Assembly (NCBI RefSeq): GCF_036250755.1
Contig: NZ_CP109583.1
Location: forward strand, 5,801,001 to 5,865,000
Origin: Streptomyces uncialis
Lineage (GTDB): Bacteria > Actinomycetota > Actinomycetes > Streptomycetales > Streptomycetaceae
DNA: 64,000 nucleotides
Direction of reading: 5' to 3'
Under the pieces are notes generated by a model. That model was given only the letters and a program-made list of their open reading frames with translations, was not told the origin of the DNA and did not search any database. The position numbers and the translations under genes were made by a program. Below, one piece after another: positions 43,485 through 52,114 of this stretch; position 1 is the stretch's first letter; the number at the start of each line of letters is the position of its first letter.

Positions 43485-43982
43485 TCAGGCCCGGGCGGGG
43501 GCGTTCAGCGCGGCGCAGCGGGCGGCGTGCATCGGCATCTCGGTGAGCCCGGGGAAGTACACGTGCAGGCTCACCGCCGGTTCGAGCGCGTCGTTGGCGA
43601 CCTCGTGGACGTAGCCGGGCGCGAAGACCCGCTGTGCGCCCGGCCGCAGGACGCGTTCGGTGTCGCGGGTGCGTTCGGTCAGTTCGCCGTCGAGGACGGT
43701 GAGCACGCCGCTGGAGCCGCCGTGGTCGTGCCGTCCGCTGTCCTGGCCGGGTACCCAGGACAGCAGCCACACCTCGTAGCCGGGGCCGGTGCGCAGGCGG
43801 TGGTACCAGCGGCTGGTCGCGTCGTAGCGCACCAGGTGCGCCCACGCGGCGCGGTCGGCGGCGATGGTCCGGGCGAGGCCGGCGAACTCGGCCACGGTGG
43901 CGGGGTGCTCGCGGGCGGGCTGGAGGAGGTGAGGCACCTCAAGGATGTCGCCCGCGATCTGGAGGTCGCTGTCGCTGTTCAT
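43485..43982 (-). CDS. Cysteine dioxygenase-type thiol dioxygenase
   Basis: 165 residues, cupin fold. Iron ligands H85 and H87 in SGRHDHGGSSGVLTVLDGEL and H126 in YVHEVAN make the 3-His centre of cysteine dioxygenases. The length is shorter than mammalian CDO but normal for bacteria. It would oxidise cysteine or a related thiol such as 3-mercaptopropionate to the sulfinic acid. The gene lies 58 bp upstream of fbiA on the same strand but has no known link to F420. Confidence 0.88.
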   Translation of the reverse strand: MNSDSDLQIAGDILEVPHLLQPAREHPATVAEFAGLARTIAADRAAWAHLVRYDATSRWYHRLRTGPGYEVWLLSWVPGQDSGRHDHGGSSGVLTVLDGELTERTRDTERVLRPGAQRVFAPGYVHEVANDALEPAVSLHVYFPGLTEMPMHAARCAALNAPARA

Positions 43983-44670
43983 GGATGCGGTGGGTCCTCG
44001 GCGAAGAGTGGGGGGCGGGATGTGCGGCGGGGGCGGGGTGTCCGGATCACGGACGGGGGAACGCCCCGGGAAAGGCGTCGCCCGGGTACGGGCGAGGGGA
44101 GGGACGGCCGGAGCGCGGTGGGCTCAACAGCCGGAACAGCAACAGCTACAGCGCGAGCGGGCAGCACCGAAGGACCCGGGGCGGGTCACGGAAAGCGCCA
44201 AGTTCGCGAGCATGCCCACCAGGCAACCGGCTCACACCTCGGATGTCAACCGCGCCCCCCTCCCGTGGCGGGGTTTCACCTGTTCCGGTCGCTCACCACG
44301 TCGGAAGGTTTGTCCACAGCCCCCACGGGATACACGCGGCAACACGGGGTCTGTCCAACGACGTGACGGTCCCGTGATCCGAATGTGATCAGTTTCGCTT
44401 CCTCCTTGTCACCGGAACGACACCAATCCGTCGTCCGTCTTTCCCTCATGAGGGACATGGCCCCGAACGGGCGGTTGACGGGTGTCATGGTTTATGCCGA
44501 TTTGAACACTTACCGTATACCCTTGGTTCCGCAGAGTGAATAAGGGACCCAATAGCAGATCCCGGCTTGACTCGCTCGGATCGGCACACTTGTAATTTCA
44601 CTCGTGTCGTTTCGACCCGGATAGGTAACGACCACATCACGGGGACGCAAAAACAGACGAGGGGCGCTAC
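43983..44670. promoter_or_regulatory. Long control region upstream of whiB
   Basis: 688 bp without a gene. It includes a perfect DnaA-box sequence TTGTCCACA at 44310-44318 and an AT-richer stretch from 44370 to 44660. Within that, TTGACT followed after 18 bp by TGTAAT (about 44565-44600) reads towards whiB as a candidate promoter. A leader of about 60-70 nt would follow. whiB genes are known targets of developmental control, but no BldD box was verified. Confidence 0.5.
44310..44318 (+). promoter_or_regulatory. DnaA-box sequence upstream of whiB
   Basis: TTGTCCACA matches the preferred Streptomyces DnaA box exactly. Further boxes lie at 45271-45279 (TTGTCCACA) and 45372-45380 (TTGTCCACC), all in the same orientation, flanking whiB. 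Confidence 0.5.
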
Positions 44671-44961
44671 ATGACCGAGCTGTTCCAGCACCTGCTGGTC
44701 GAGGCAGTAGCCGTTGAGGCCGTCGAGGGCGTGGACGAAGAGGAACTCGGCTGGCAGGAGCGCGCGCTGTGCGCCCAGACCGATCCCGAGTCGTTCTTCC
44801 CCGAGAAGGGCGGCTCCACACGCGAGGCCAAGAAGGTCTGTCTCGCCTGCGAGGTCCGTTCCGAGTGCCTGGAGTACGCGCTCGCCAACGACGAGCGCTT
44901 CGGCATCTGGGGCGGTCTGTCCGAACGCGAGCGCCGCCGCCTCAAGAAGGCGGCGGTCTGA
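44671..44961 (+). CDS. whiB: Developmental regulator WhiB
   Basis: 96 residues. The four cluster-binding cysteines are C34, C57, C60 and C66 (RALCAQTDPESFFPE; KKVCLACEVRSEC), followed by the G-I-W-G-G turn at 78-82 and the basic C-terminus RERRRLKKAAV. The sequence is nearly identical, from memory, to Streptomyces WhiB, except for a few extra residues near the N-terminus. WhiB holds a [4Fe-4S] cluster and works with WhiA to switch on sporulation septation genes. Its neighbours fbiA/fbiB and the large GT2 are the usual whiB neighbours. Confidence 0.95.
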   Translation: MTELFQHLLVEAVAVEAVEGVDEEELGWQERALCAQTDPESFFPEKGGSTREAKKVCLACEVRSECLEYALANDERFGIWGGLSERERRRLKKAAV

Positions 44962-45409
44962 CCCGCCACCAGCACCCGCCCGCCACGGCGAGCACCACGC
45001 ACCACCCTTCACCAGCGCACCACTTCACCAGCGCACCACCGGTCATACCGGTAACACCGCACCACCGGGACGCCGGCACCACGGTGCCACCACGCCCGAC
45101 CGGCCCACCCGGCGAACCACCCGGCCCGCACCCGGGCGCCCGGAGCCGCCCCGCACGGCCCCCGCCGAGGTCCACGCGGACCCCGGCCGCACCCACAACA
45201 GAACAGCCCCACCGCACCCGAGGACGGACGGACACCCTCAGGGGCGAACCCCGTAGCCCGAAGGCCAGGGTTGTCCACAGGCGGCAACCGGCCAGGCGCC
45301 CAGCGGTTAGTGTGGTCGCTCGTCCAAGACACCCCACACAGCGCCGAGGCCCAGCGCCCGGGCGATGTGCGTTGTCCACCACGTCCAGCGAACCGGGGCC
45401 CGTACCTCG
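44962..45409. other. Region between whiB and the large glycosyltransferase gene
   Basis: 448 bp of C-rich low-complexity sequence without a recognisable gene or clear terminator. It contains DnaA-box sequences at 45271-45279 and 45372-45380. A promoter for the downstream gene probably lies in 45280-45400. Confidence 0.5.
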
Positions 45410-48400
45410 ATGTCCGTGCACAGCCATCCGACAGGCCACTACGCCACCACGGCCGCCGCGCACTTCACCGCGCCCGGCGGCACCCCGGCGGCCCACCCGG
45501 CGCTGTCAGACCCGACCAGCGCTCCCGAGCACCCGAGGCACATCGTCACCGCGGTCGTCGTCGCCCACGACGGCGCCCGCTGGCTGCCCGACGCCCTCGC
45601 CGGACTCCTCGGCCAGGAACGCCCCGTGCAGAACGCCGTCGCCGCCGACACCGGCAGCGCCGACGACTCCGCGCGACTGGTCACCGAAGCCCTCGGCGCC
45701 TCCCGCGTCCTGCATCTGGCCCGCCGCACCGGCTTCGGCCAGGCCGTCGACGAAGCCGTCCGCACCGCGCCCGTCCTCACCACGGACGACCTGCCGTACC
45801 TCAAGCGCCCCAGCGGCTGGGACCCCGTCAGCCGCACCTGGCGCGACGACGCGTACGACATGCCGGAACTCCCGCACGGCGAGCCCGAACAGTGGCTGTG
45901 GCTCCTCCACGACGACTGCGCACCCGAGCCGGACGCCCTCGCCCACCTCCTGCGCGTCGTCGAGAACGAACGCGAACTAGGACACGACGTGGCCGTCGTC
46001 GGCCCCAAGCTGCGCGGCTGGTACGACCGCCGCCAGCTCCTGGAGGTCGGCGTCTCCATCGCCAACAGCGGCCGCCGCTGGACCGGCCTGGACCGCCGCG
46101 AGCAGGACCAGGGGCAGCACGACCACGTACGCCCCGTGCTGTCCGTCTCCACCGCCGGCATGCTCATCCGCCGCGACGTCTACGAACAGCTCGGCGGCTT
46201 CGACCGCCGACTGCCCCTGATGCGCGACGACGTCGACCTCTGCTGGCGCGCCCACAACGCGGGCCACCGCGTCCTGGTCGCCCCCGAGGCCGTCGTCCGG
46301 CACGCCGAGGCCGCCTCCCGCGAACGCCGCGCCGTCGACTGCGTCGGCCGTACCGCCACCCCGCCCCACAAGGTCGACAAGGCGGGCGCCGCCTACACCC
46401 TCCTCGTCAACTCACGCGGCGCCGCCCTGCCCTGGGTCCTCGTCAGGCTCGTCGTCGGCTCCGTCCTGCGGACCCTCGCCTACCTCGTCGGCAAGGTCCC
46501 CGGACAGGCCCTCAACGAGATCACCGGACTCGCCGCGACCCTGCTGCGCCCCGGCCGCGTCCTCGCCGCCCGCCGCACCCGCGGCCGGCCGAAGCCCGAC
46601 AAGAACGAACTGCGTCCCCTGTTCCCGCCGCCCGGCGCGACCGTCCGCGCCACCGTCGAACAGGTCACCAGCAGCTTCGCCGGCTCCGACGAGGCCGACA
46701 CCGGCGGCCGGCACGGCGCCGTCGAGACCGGCCCAGGCGACGACGACGCCGAGTTCCTGGAGGTCGAGCAGTTCGCCCGCCTCAAGCGCGTCGGCCGCAA
46801 ACCCGGCCCCGTCCTCTTCGCGGTCCTGCTGCTGTTCGCCCTCGTCGCCTGCCGCGCCCTGCTCGGCCCCGGCGCCCTCGCGGGCGGCGCGCTGCTGCCC
46901 GCGCCCGCCGAGGCGTCCGACCTGTGGGCCCGCTTCACCGACGCCTGGCACCCCGTCAGCACCGGCGGCACCCAGTCCGCCCCGCCCTACCTCGCGCTCG
47001 TCGCCATGCTCGCGAGCCTGCTGTTCGGCTCCACCGGACCGGCCGTCACCGTCCTCCTCGTGGGCTCGGTGCCCCTCGCCGGTGTCGCCGCCTACTTCGC
47101 GTCCCGGCCGCTCGTCATGTCACGCCTGCTGCGCGCGTGGGGCGCCATCGCCTACGCGTTCCTGCCCGCCGTCACCGGAGCCGTCGCGGGCGGCCGGATC
47201 GGCACCGCCGTCCTCGCCGTCCTGCTGCCCCTGATGGCGCGTGCCGCGGTCTCCGCGAGCGGACTCGCCCTCCCGGGCACCTCCACCGCGCGCGGCAGCT
47301 GGCGCGCCACCTGGACCCTCGCACTGCTGCTGACCGTCACCACCGCCTTCACCCCGGTCGTCTGGCCCCTCGCCCTGCTCCTGGGCGTCGTCCTGCTCGC
47401 CGTCCGCCGCCGCGACCTCGTCGCGTACGGACCGCGCGTCCTGGCCGCCCTCGGCACCCCGGTGCTGGTCCTCGCGCCCTGGTCCCTGACGCTGTTCTCC
47501 GACGCGCCCGACGCCTTCTTCCAGGAAGCCGGACTCGACCACCGCGGCGGCCCCGCCGCCACCGCCCTCGACCTGCTCGGCGCCTCCCCGGGCGGCCCCG
47601 GCACCGTCGGCGGACTGCTGCTCGGCGGCATCGTCCTCGCCGCGCTGGCCGCCCTGCTGCGCACCGAACGCCGGGTCGCCGTACTCACCGCCTGGACGGT
47701 CTCGCTGGCCGCCCTCACCCTCGCCGCGCTCTCCAACGGCTCCGCGTGGGCCGGACCCGCGACCCTCGTCCACGGCATCGCCCTCCTCGCCGCGGCCCTC
47801 CTCGGCGCCGACGGCGCCCGGCACCGCGTCGCCGAACAGAGCTTCGGCTGGCGCCAGCCGGTCGCCGCCCTCATCGCCCTCGCCGCCGCCGCGGGCACCG
47901 TCCTGTCCGCCGCCGGCTGGATGATCCGCGGCGCCGACGACCCCCTCGCCCGCCGTGACGCCGTCCAGGTCCCCGCCTTCGTCGCCGAGGAGAGCGGCAC
48001 CCAGGACCAGGCACGCACCCTCGTCCTCGACGGCGAGTCACCCGCGCGCGTGGCCTACACCCTGGTCCGCGGCTCCGGTGTCCGCCTCGGTGACGCCGAC
48101 GTGGCCGCCGACGGCCCCGCGGGCCCCCGGCTCGACGAGGTCGTCGCGAACCTCGTCGCCGGATCGGGCGCCGACCAGGCCGACGAACTCGGCGGCTTCG
48201 CCGTCCGCTACGTCCTCGTCCAGGACGGCACCCCACGCGCGATGAGCCGCGTCCTCGACACCACCCCCGGGCTCACCAGGCTCAGCCAGCAGGACGGCAG
48301 CGCCCTGTGGCGCGTCGACCGGCAGGTCGCCCGCGCGGTGATCGTCCCCAGGAGCGGCGACCCCCAGCCGGTCGCCGCCGGACCCGTCGACGTGCGTGCC

Positions 48401-49246
48401 ACGATCCCCGCCGGACCCGAAGGCCGCGTCCTGCGCCTCGCCGACACCGCCGACCCCGGCTGGACCGCCACCCTGGACGGCAAGCCCCTCACCCGCACCA
48501 CCGTCGACGGCTGGGCCCAGGGCTTCACCCTGCCCGCCACCGGCGGACGCCTCGCCGTCACCTACGAACCCCCGACCACGCACACCGTGTGGAAGTGGAC
48601 CCAGGGCGCCCTCGCCGTCGTCCTCGTCGTCCTCGCCCTGCCCGGCCGCCGCCGCACCGTCGACGACGACCTGCCCGACGAGGCACAGCCCCCGGCGCCC
48701 ACCGAGCCGCAGCCCACCGAGGGCCGCCGCGCCCGCCGTCTGCGCGCCCGGCCCGCCGACGGCTCCACCGGCGGCCCCGACGGCACCCCCGGCCCGGACA
48801 CCCCCGGACACCCGGCCCCCGCGCCCCCGGCCGCCCCCGTCCCCCCGCAGCCCGACCACGGCGGCTGGGACACCCCGGCCACCACCACCGACCCCTACGC
48901 CCAGCAGGACCCGGCCGGCTACCCGCACGCCGCCGTCCCCGGCCGGCACACCCCCCAGGACCCCTACCAGGGCGCCTACCCGGACGGCGGCCACGAGCAG
49001 TACCAGCAGGACCCCTACCAGGGCACCGCACAGGACGGCGGCTACGCCCCGTACCCGCCCGCCGCGCCCCCCTACGGCGACCCCGGCCACGGCACCCCCC
49101 AGGAGCCGCACGGCACCCCGTACCAGGACCCCGGCGGGTACGACGGCGGCCATGCCCCCTACGACCCCGCGTACGGACAGCGTCAGCCCGAGCGGGGCCG
49201 GACACACGGCACCGACAGCGAGCACCCCGACGGGAGCCAGCAGTGA
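45410..49246 (+). CDS. Large membrane GT2 glycosyltransferase
   Basis: 1278 residues from ATG 45410. A GT2 catalytic domain (~45-310) shows VTAVVVAHDGARWLPDALAG, the DxD-like WLLHDDCAPEPDAL and the acceptor region LMRDDVDLCWRAHNAG. It is followed by two membrane segments and, from ~460 to 860, about ten more (VLFAVLLLFALVACRALLG; AVLTAWTVSLAALTLAALS). A large outer domain (~870-1060) and a last membrane segment (~1063-1083) come before a 190-residue cytoplasmic tail rich in Pro, Gly, Tyr and Gln. It probably builds or exports a cell-surface glycan. It overlaps the DUF5719 gene by 4 bp. Confidence 0.9.
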   Translation: MSVHSHPTGHYATTAAAHFTAPGGTPAAHPALSDPTSAPEHPRHIVTAVVVAHDGARWLPDALAGLLGQERPVQNAVAADTGSADDSARLVTEALGASRVLHLARRTGFGQAVDEAVRTAPVLTTDDLPYLKRPSGWDPVSRTWRDDAYDMPELPHGEPEQWLWLLHDDCAPEPDALAHLLRVVENERELGHDVAVVGPKLRGWYDRRQLLEVGVSIANSGRRWTGLDRREQDQGQHDHVRPVLSVSTAGMLIRRDVYEQLGGFDRRLPLMRDDVDLCWRAHNAGHRVLVAPEAVVRHAEAASRERRAVDCVGRTATPPHKVDKAGAAYTLLVNSRGAALPWVLVRLVVGSVLRTLAYLVGKVPGQALNEITGLAATLLRPGRVLAARRTRGRPKPDKNELRPLFPPPGATVRATVEQVTSSFAGSDEADTGGRHGAVETGPGDDDAEFLEVEQFARLKRVGRKPGPVLFAVLLLFALVACRALLGPGALAGGALLPAPAEASDLWARFTDAWHPVSTGGTQSAPPYLALVAMLASLLFGSTGPAVTVLLVGSVPLAGVAAYFASRPLVMSRLLRAWGAIAYAFLPAVTGAVAGGRIGTAVLAVLLPLMARAAVSASGLALPGTSTARGSWRATWTLALLLTVTTAFTPVVWPLALLLGVVLLAVRRRDLVAYGPRVLAALGTPVLVLAPWSLTLFSDAPDAFFQEAGLDHRGGPAATALDLLGASPGGPGTVGGLLLGGIVLAALAALLRTERRVAVLTAWTVSLAALTLAALSNGSAWAGPATLVHGIALLAAALLGADGARHRVAEQSFGWRQPVAALIALAAAAGTVLSAAGWMIRGADDPLARRDAVQVPAFVAEESGTQDQARTLVLDGESPARVAYTLVRGSGVRLGDADVAADGPAGPRLDEVVANLVAGSGADQADELGGFAVRYVLVQDGTPRAMSRVLDTTPGLTRLSQQDGSALWRVDRQVARAVIVPRSGDPQPVAAGPVDVRATIPAGPEGRVLRLADTADPGWTATLDGKPLTRTTVDGWAQGFTLPATGGRLAVTYEPPTTHTVWKWTQGALAVVLVVLALPGRRRTVDDDLPDEAQPPAPTEPQPTEGRRARRLRARPADGSTGGPDGTPGPDTPGHPAPAPPAAPVPPQPDHGGWDTPATTTDPYAQQDPAGYPHAAVPGRHTPQDPYQGAYPDGGHEQYQQDPYQGTAQDGGYAPYPPAAPPYGDPGHGTPQEPHGTPYQDPGGYDGGHAPYDPAYGQRQPERGRTHGTDSEHPDGSQQ

Positions 49247-50727
49247 ACCGCCCCACCCTGTCCCTGATCGCCGTGACGGCCGCGCTCGCCGCCGTCACCG
49301 GCCTCGCCATGGTGTCCGCGCCCGACGAGCCGGACGCGGGCCGGGAGACCGCCGCCACCCGCCTGCCCGTGGAACGCTCCAGCGCGCTGTGCCCCGCCCC
49401 CAGCAACTCGGAACTCGCCGACACCACGTACACCTCGTACACCCCGCGCTCGACCGGTACGCCCGGCTCCGGCTCGGCACGACTGAGTCCCGCCGCGAAG
49501 GAGTCCACCGGCTCCGGCAAGGCCGAACCGGTGGACGCGAAGCCCGTCCTCACACCCAAGAAGCCCGGCACCCCCGTCACCGGCGAGGACTCCGGGGCCG
49601 GCACCCCCGCCTGGATCGGCGCCGCCCGGGGCGACCTCGCCCCCGGCTGGACACTCCAGCAGACCACCACCGTCTCCGCGGGCTCCGGACGCGGCGTCCT
49701 CGGGGTGCTCTGCTCCGGCCCCGACACCGACTTCTGGCTGCCCGGCGCCAGCACCGCGAAGAACCGCACCGACTACATCCACCTGACCAACCCGGACGAC
49801 TCCGCGGCCGTCGTCGACATCGAGCTGTACGGCGAGGACGGCGCCCTGGAGTCGTCCCTCGGCGAGGACATCCAGGTACAGCCGCGCGCGAGCGTGCCCG
49901 TGCTGCTGTCCACCCTCACCGACCGGCCGCAGCCCGATCTGACGGCCCATGTGACGGTCCGCAGCGGACGCGTCGCCGCCGCGCTCCAGGCCACCGACAC
50001 CGCCCGCGGCGCCGACTGGCTGCCGCCCGCCGCCGACCCCGCCGCCTCCCTGGTCCTCCCCGGCATCCCCAAGGACGTCACCGAGGCCCGCCTCATCGCC
50101 TTCGCCCCCGGCGACGACGCCGACCTCGCGGTCCGCCTCGCCTCCCCGACCGGCCCCATCACCCCCGTCGGCAACGAGACCCTCCACGTCAAGGCCGGGA
50201 TGACGGCCGCCGTCGACCTCGGGGACATCACCAAGGGCGAGGCGGGGTCCCTGCTGCTCACCCCCACCCGCGGCTCTTCGCCGGTCGTCGCCGCCCTCCA
50301 GGTCGTCCGCGGCAAGGGCGCCGACCGGGAGACCGCGTACATCCCCGCGACCCCCGCGATCGGCGACCGCGCGACGGTCCCCGACAACCGCGCCGAGGGC
50401 ACCTCGCTGTCCCTCGTCGCACCCGGCGCCTCCGCGAAGGTCAGGGTCACCGCGTCGGCGGGCAGCGAGGGCGGCACACCGGCCACCAAGACGTACACCG
50501 TCAGGAAGGGCGCCACCCTCCTCGTCGAACCGCCCGCGCCCAAGGGCCTCAAGGGCTCCTACGCGCTCACCGTCGAGACGCTCTCCGGGGGCCCGGTGCA
50601 CGCCGCGCGCACCCTGGAGATCCCCGACGACGGCATCCCCATGTTCACCGTCCAGACCTTCTCCGACGACCGGGGCACGGTCTCCGTCCCGAAGACGGAG
50701 GAAGACCTGTCGGTCCTCCAGGAGTGA
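49243..50727 (+). CDS. DUF5719 family membrane-anchored protein
   Basis: 494 residues from GTG 49243, overlapping the GT stop. An N-terminal signal anchor (~5-25, LSLIAVTAALAAVTGLAMVS) is followed by a linker and then beta-rich extracytoplasmic repeats (DYIHLTNPDDSAAVVDIELY; VTVRSGRVAAALQATD; LLTPTRGSSPVVAALQVV). DUF5719 is constantly coupled to this glycosyltransferase in actinobacteria, so it is likely a partner in the same export or assembly step. Its molecular role is unknown. Confidence 0.85.
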   Translation: MNRPTLSLIAVTAALAAVTGLAMVSAPDEPDAGRETAATRLPVERSSALCPAPSNSELADTTYTSYTPRSTGTPGSGSARLSPAAKESTGSGKAEPVDAKPVLTPKKPGTPVTGEDSGAGTPAWIGAARGDLAPGWTLQQTTTVSAGSGRGVLGVLCSGPDTDFWLPGASTAKNRTDYIHLTNPDDSAAVVDIELYGEDGALESSLGEDIQVQPRASVPVLLSTLTDRPQPDLTAHVTVRSGRVAAALQATDTARGADWLPPAADPAASLVLPGIPKDVTEARLIAFAPGDDADLAVRLASPTGPITPVGNETLHVKAGMTAAVDLGDITKGEAGSLLLTPTRGSSPVVAALQVVRGKGADRETAYIPATPAIGDRATVPDNRAEGTSLSLVAPGASAKVRVTASAGSEGGTPATKTYTVRKGATLLVEPPAPKGLKGSYALTVETLSGGPVHAARTLEIPDDGIPMFTVQTFSDDRGTVSVPKTEEDLSVLQE

Positions 50728-50763
50728 GCGCACACGGAGTGAGGGCACACGGAGTGACGGCCC

Positions 50764-50790
50764 CCGCCCGGTGACCGGCCCACCGGGCGG
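50764..50790. terminator. Bidirectional terminator hairpin
   Basis: 10-bp arms CCGCCCGGTG and CACCGGGCGG with a 7-nt loop, between the convergent DUF5719 and metallopeptidase genes. Confidence 0.65.
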
Positions 50791-50852
50791 TCGGCCACCG
50801 GTCCGCCGGGGCCGGACGGTCGAGGTCGGTCGGGGTGGGTCCGCCGAGCCGG

Positions 50853-51302
50853 TCAGTCGTCGTCGTAGTGCGGGTCGACGGCCTCCGGCGTGAGCCCGAG
50901 CAGCTCCGCGACCTGCTCCACCACGACCTCGTGCACCAGCGCCGCCCGCTCGTCGCGCCCCTTGCTGCGGATCTCCACCGGCCGCCGGTAGATCACCACC
51001 CGCGCGCGGCGCCCCTCCTTCGCCGTGACCACACCGCCCAGCGGTACGGGCTCCTCGTCCGCCGCGCCGTCCGGGGGGTCCAGCCGGGGCACCTCCAGGA
51101 CCAGGAAGTCGATGTCGGACAGCTGCGGCCAGCGCCGCTCCAGCCGCTCCACCGAGTCCTGCACGAGATCCGTGAACAGTTCCGCCCGGCTGGCCGCCAG
51201 CGGCACCTGCGGTGGGGCCACCGGACCGCGCATGCCCCTGCCGTGGCGGTCGCGGCGGCGCGGGCCGCGGGGCGCTGGCGTGGGGGGCACGGGGTTGTCC
51301 AT
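50853..51302 (-). CDS. Metallopeptidase-family (minimal zincin-like) protein
   Basis: 149 residues from ATG 51302 (GTG 51305 is possible). It belongs to the short actinobacterial 'metallopeptidase family' (DUF1025-like): FTDLVQDSVERLERRWPQLS, FLVLEVPRLDPP, VIYRRPVEIRSKGRDERAAL and the helix VHEVVVEQVAELLGL (H124, E125). The second His of a classic HExxH is replaced here by V/E residues, so metal binding and activity are doubtful. Basic N-terminal tail. Conserved neighbour of DUF3499. Confidence 0.8.
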   Translation of the reverse strand: MDNPVPPTPAPRGPRRRDRHGRGMRGPVAPPQVPLAASRAELFTDLVQDSVERLERRWPQLSDIDFLVLEVPRLDPPDGAADEEPVPLGGVVTAKEGRRARVVIYRRPVEIRSKGRDERAALVHEVVVEQVAELLGLTPEAVDPHYDDD

Positions 51303-51728
51303 CACCGAGGAAGCGTAGTCCCCCGGCGCCCTCCGGGGCCTCCGTCACCGCCGGTGTCCGGACCGGCCCCGTCCACGGGCACCCGCCGCCCGCCTGTCAC
51401 CGCCCGCGTACCGCCCTCGTACCGCCCGCGCGGAGGCTTGCGCGCACAGGTGTACGCCATGTCACTTGTTGACTATTCAAGCCAAGATTCTGATCAATGA
51501 TGATCATGTCGCGAGCCGTCGATCATGTGGCACAACAGGGAAATTCCCCCCAGAGGTGGCCGCTCCCGACCCCTCGTGACCTTCCGACCAGGGGGCGGCC
51601 AGGGGGACATCCCAGGTCGGGGGGCCAATACCGGAAAGCCGGGGCGTCAGGTTCACGCCACGACACGGTGGAGTGACGTGCGGAGGCGTCGTCGCGGCCC
51701 GCTCAAGAGTGCGGTACCGTCCAACATC
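51303..51728. promoter_or_regulatory. Divergent control region before DUF3499
   Basis: No gene. A short AT-rich island at 51455-51545 contains TTGACT (51469-51474) and the paired sites TGATCA-ATGA-TGATCA (51491-51506), unusual in this GC-rich setting. It probably holds promoters for the DUF3499 gene and the metallopeptidase gene. Confidence 0.45.
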
Positions 51729-52109
51729 GTGAGCCCTGTACGTCGCTGTTCGCGCACCGCTTGCGGCCGTCCCGCCGTCGCGACGCTGACGTACGTCTAC
51801 GCCGACTCGACCGCGGTCCTCGGCCCGCTCGCCACCTACGCCGAACCCCACTGTTACGACTTGTGCGCCGAGCACTCCGAGCGGCTCACGGCGCCCCGTG
51901 GGTGGGAGGTCGTCCGCCTCGCGGAGGCCAGTGGGCCGGCGCGGCCCAGTGGGGACGATCTCGAAGCGCTCGCCAATGCCGTGCGTGAGGCGGCGCGGCC
52001 GCAGGAGCGGGCGGCGGAGGCGGGGGGCACCGGTTCCCGTACCCCCGGCTACCCCGTGGAGTCGGGCCGCCGCGGCCACCTGCGGGTCCTCCGCTCCCCG
52101 GACAACTGA
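51729..52109 (+). CDS. DUF3499 family protein
   Basis: 126 residues from GTG 51729. The conserved start VRRCSRTACGRPAVATLTYV and HCYDLCAEHSERLTAPRGWE (with Cys/His pairs likely to bind zinc) match DUF3499, a small actinobacterial family of unknown function. It is the last gene before repeat region D and manB. Confidence 0.88.
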   Translation: MSPVRRCSRTACGRPAVATLTYVYADSTAVLGPLATYAEPHCYDLCAEHSERLTAPRGWEVVRLAEASGPARPSGDDLEALANAVREAARPQERAAEAGGTGSRTPGYPVESGRRGHLRVLRSPDN

Positions 52110-52114
52110 CACTT

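Noticed and set aside
45271..47958. 895-residue Arg/Pro-rich frame overlapping the large glycosyltransferase
   Set aside because: The composition is typical of an out-of-frame shadow and it has no domain; the overlapping GT2 frame is clear.
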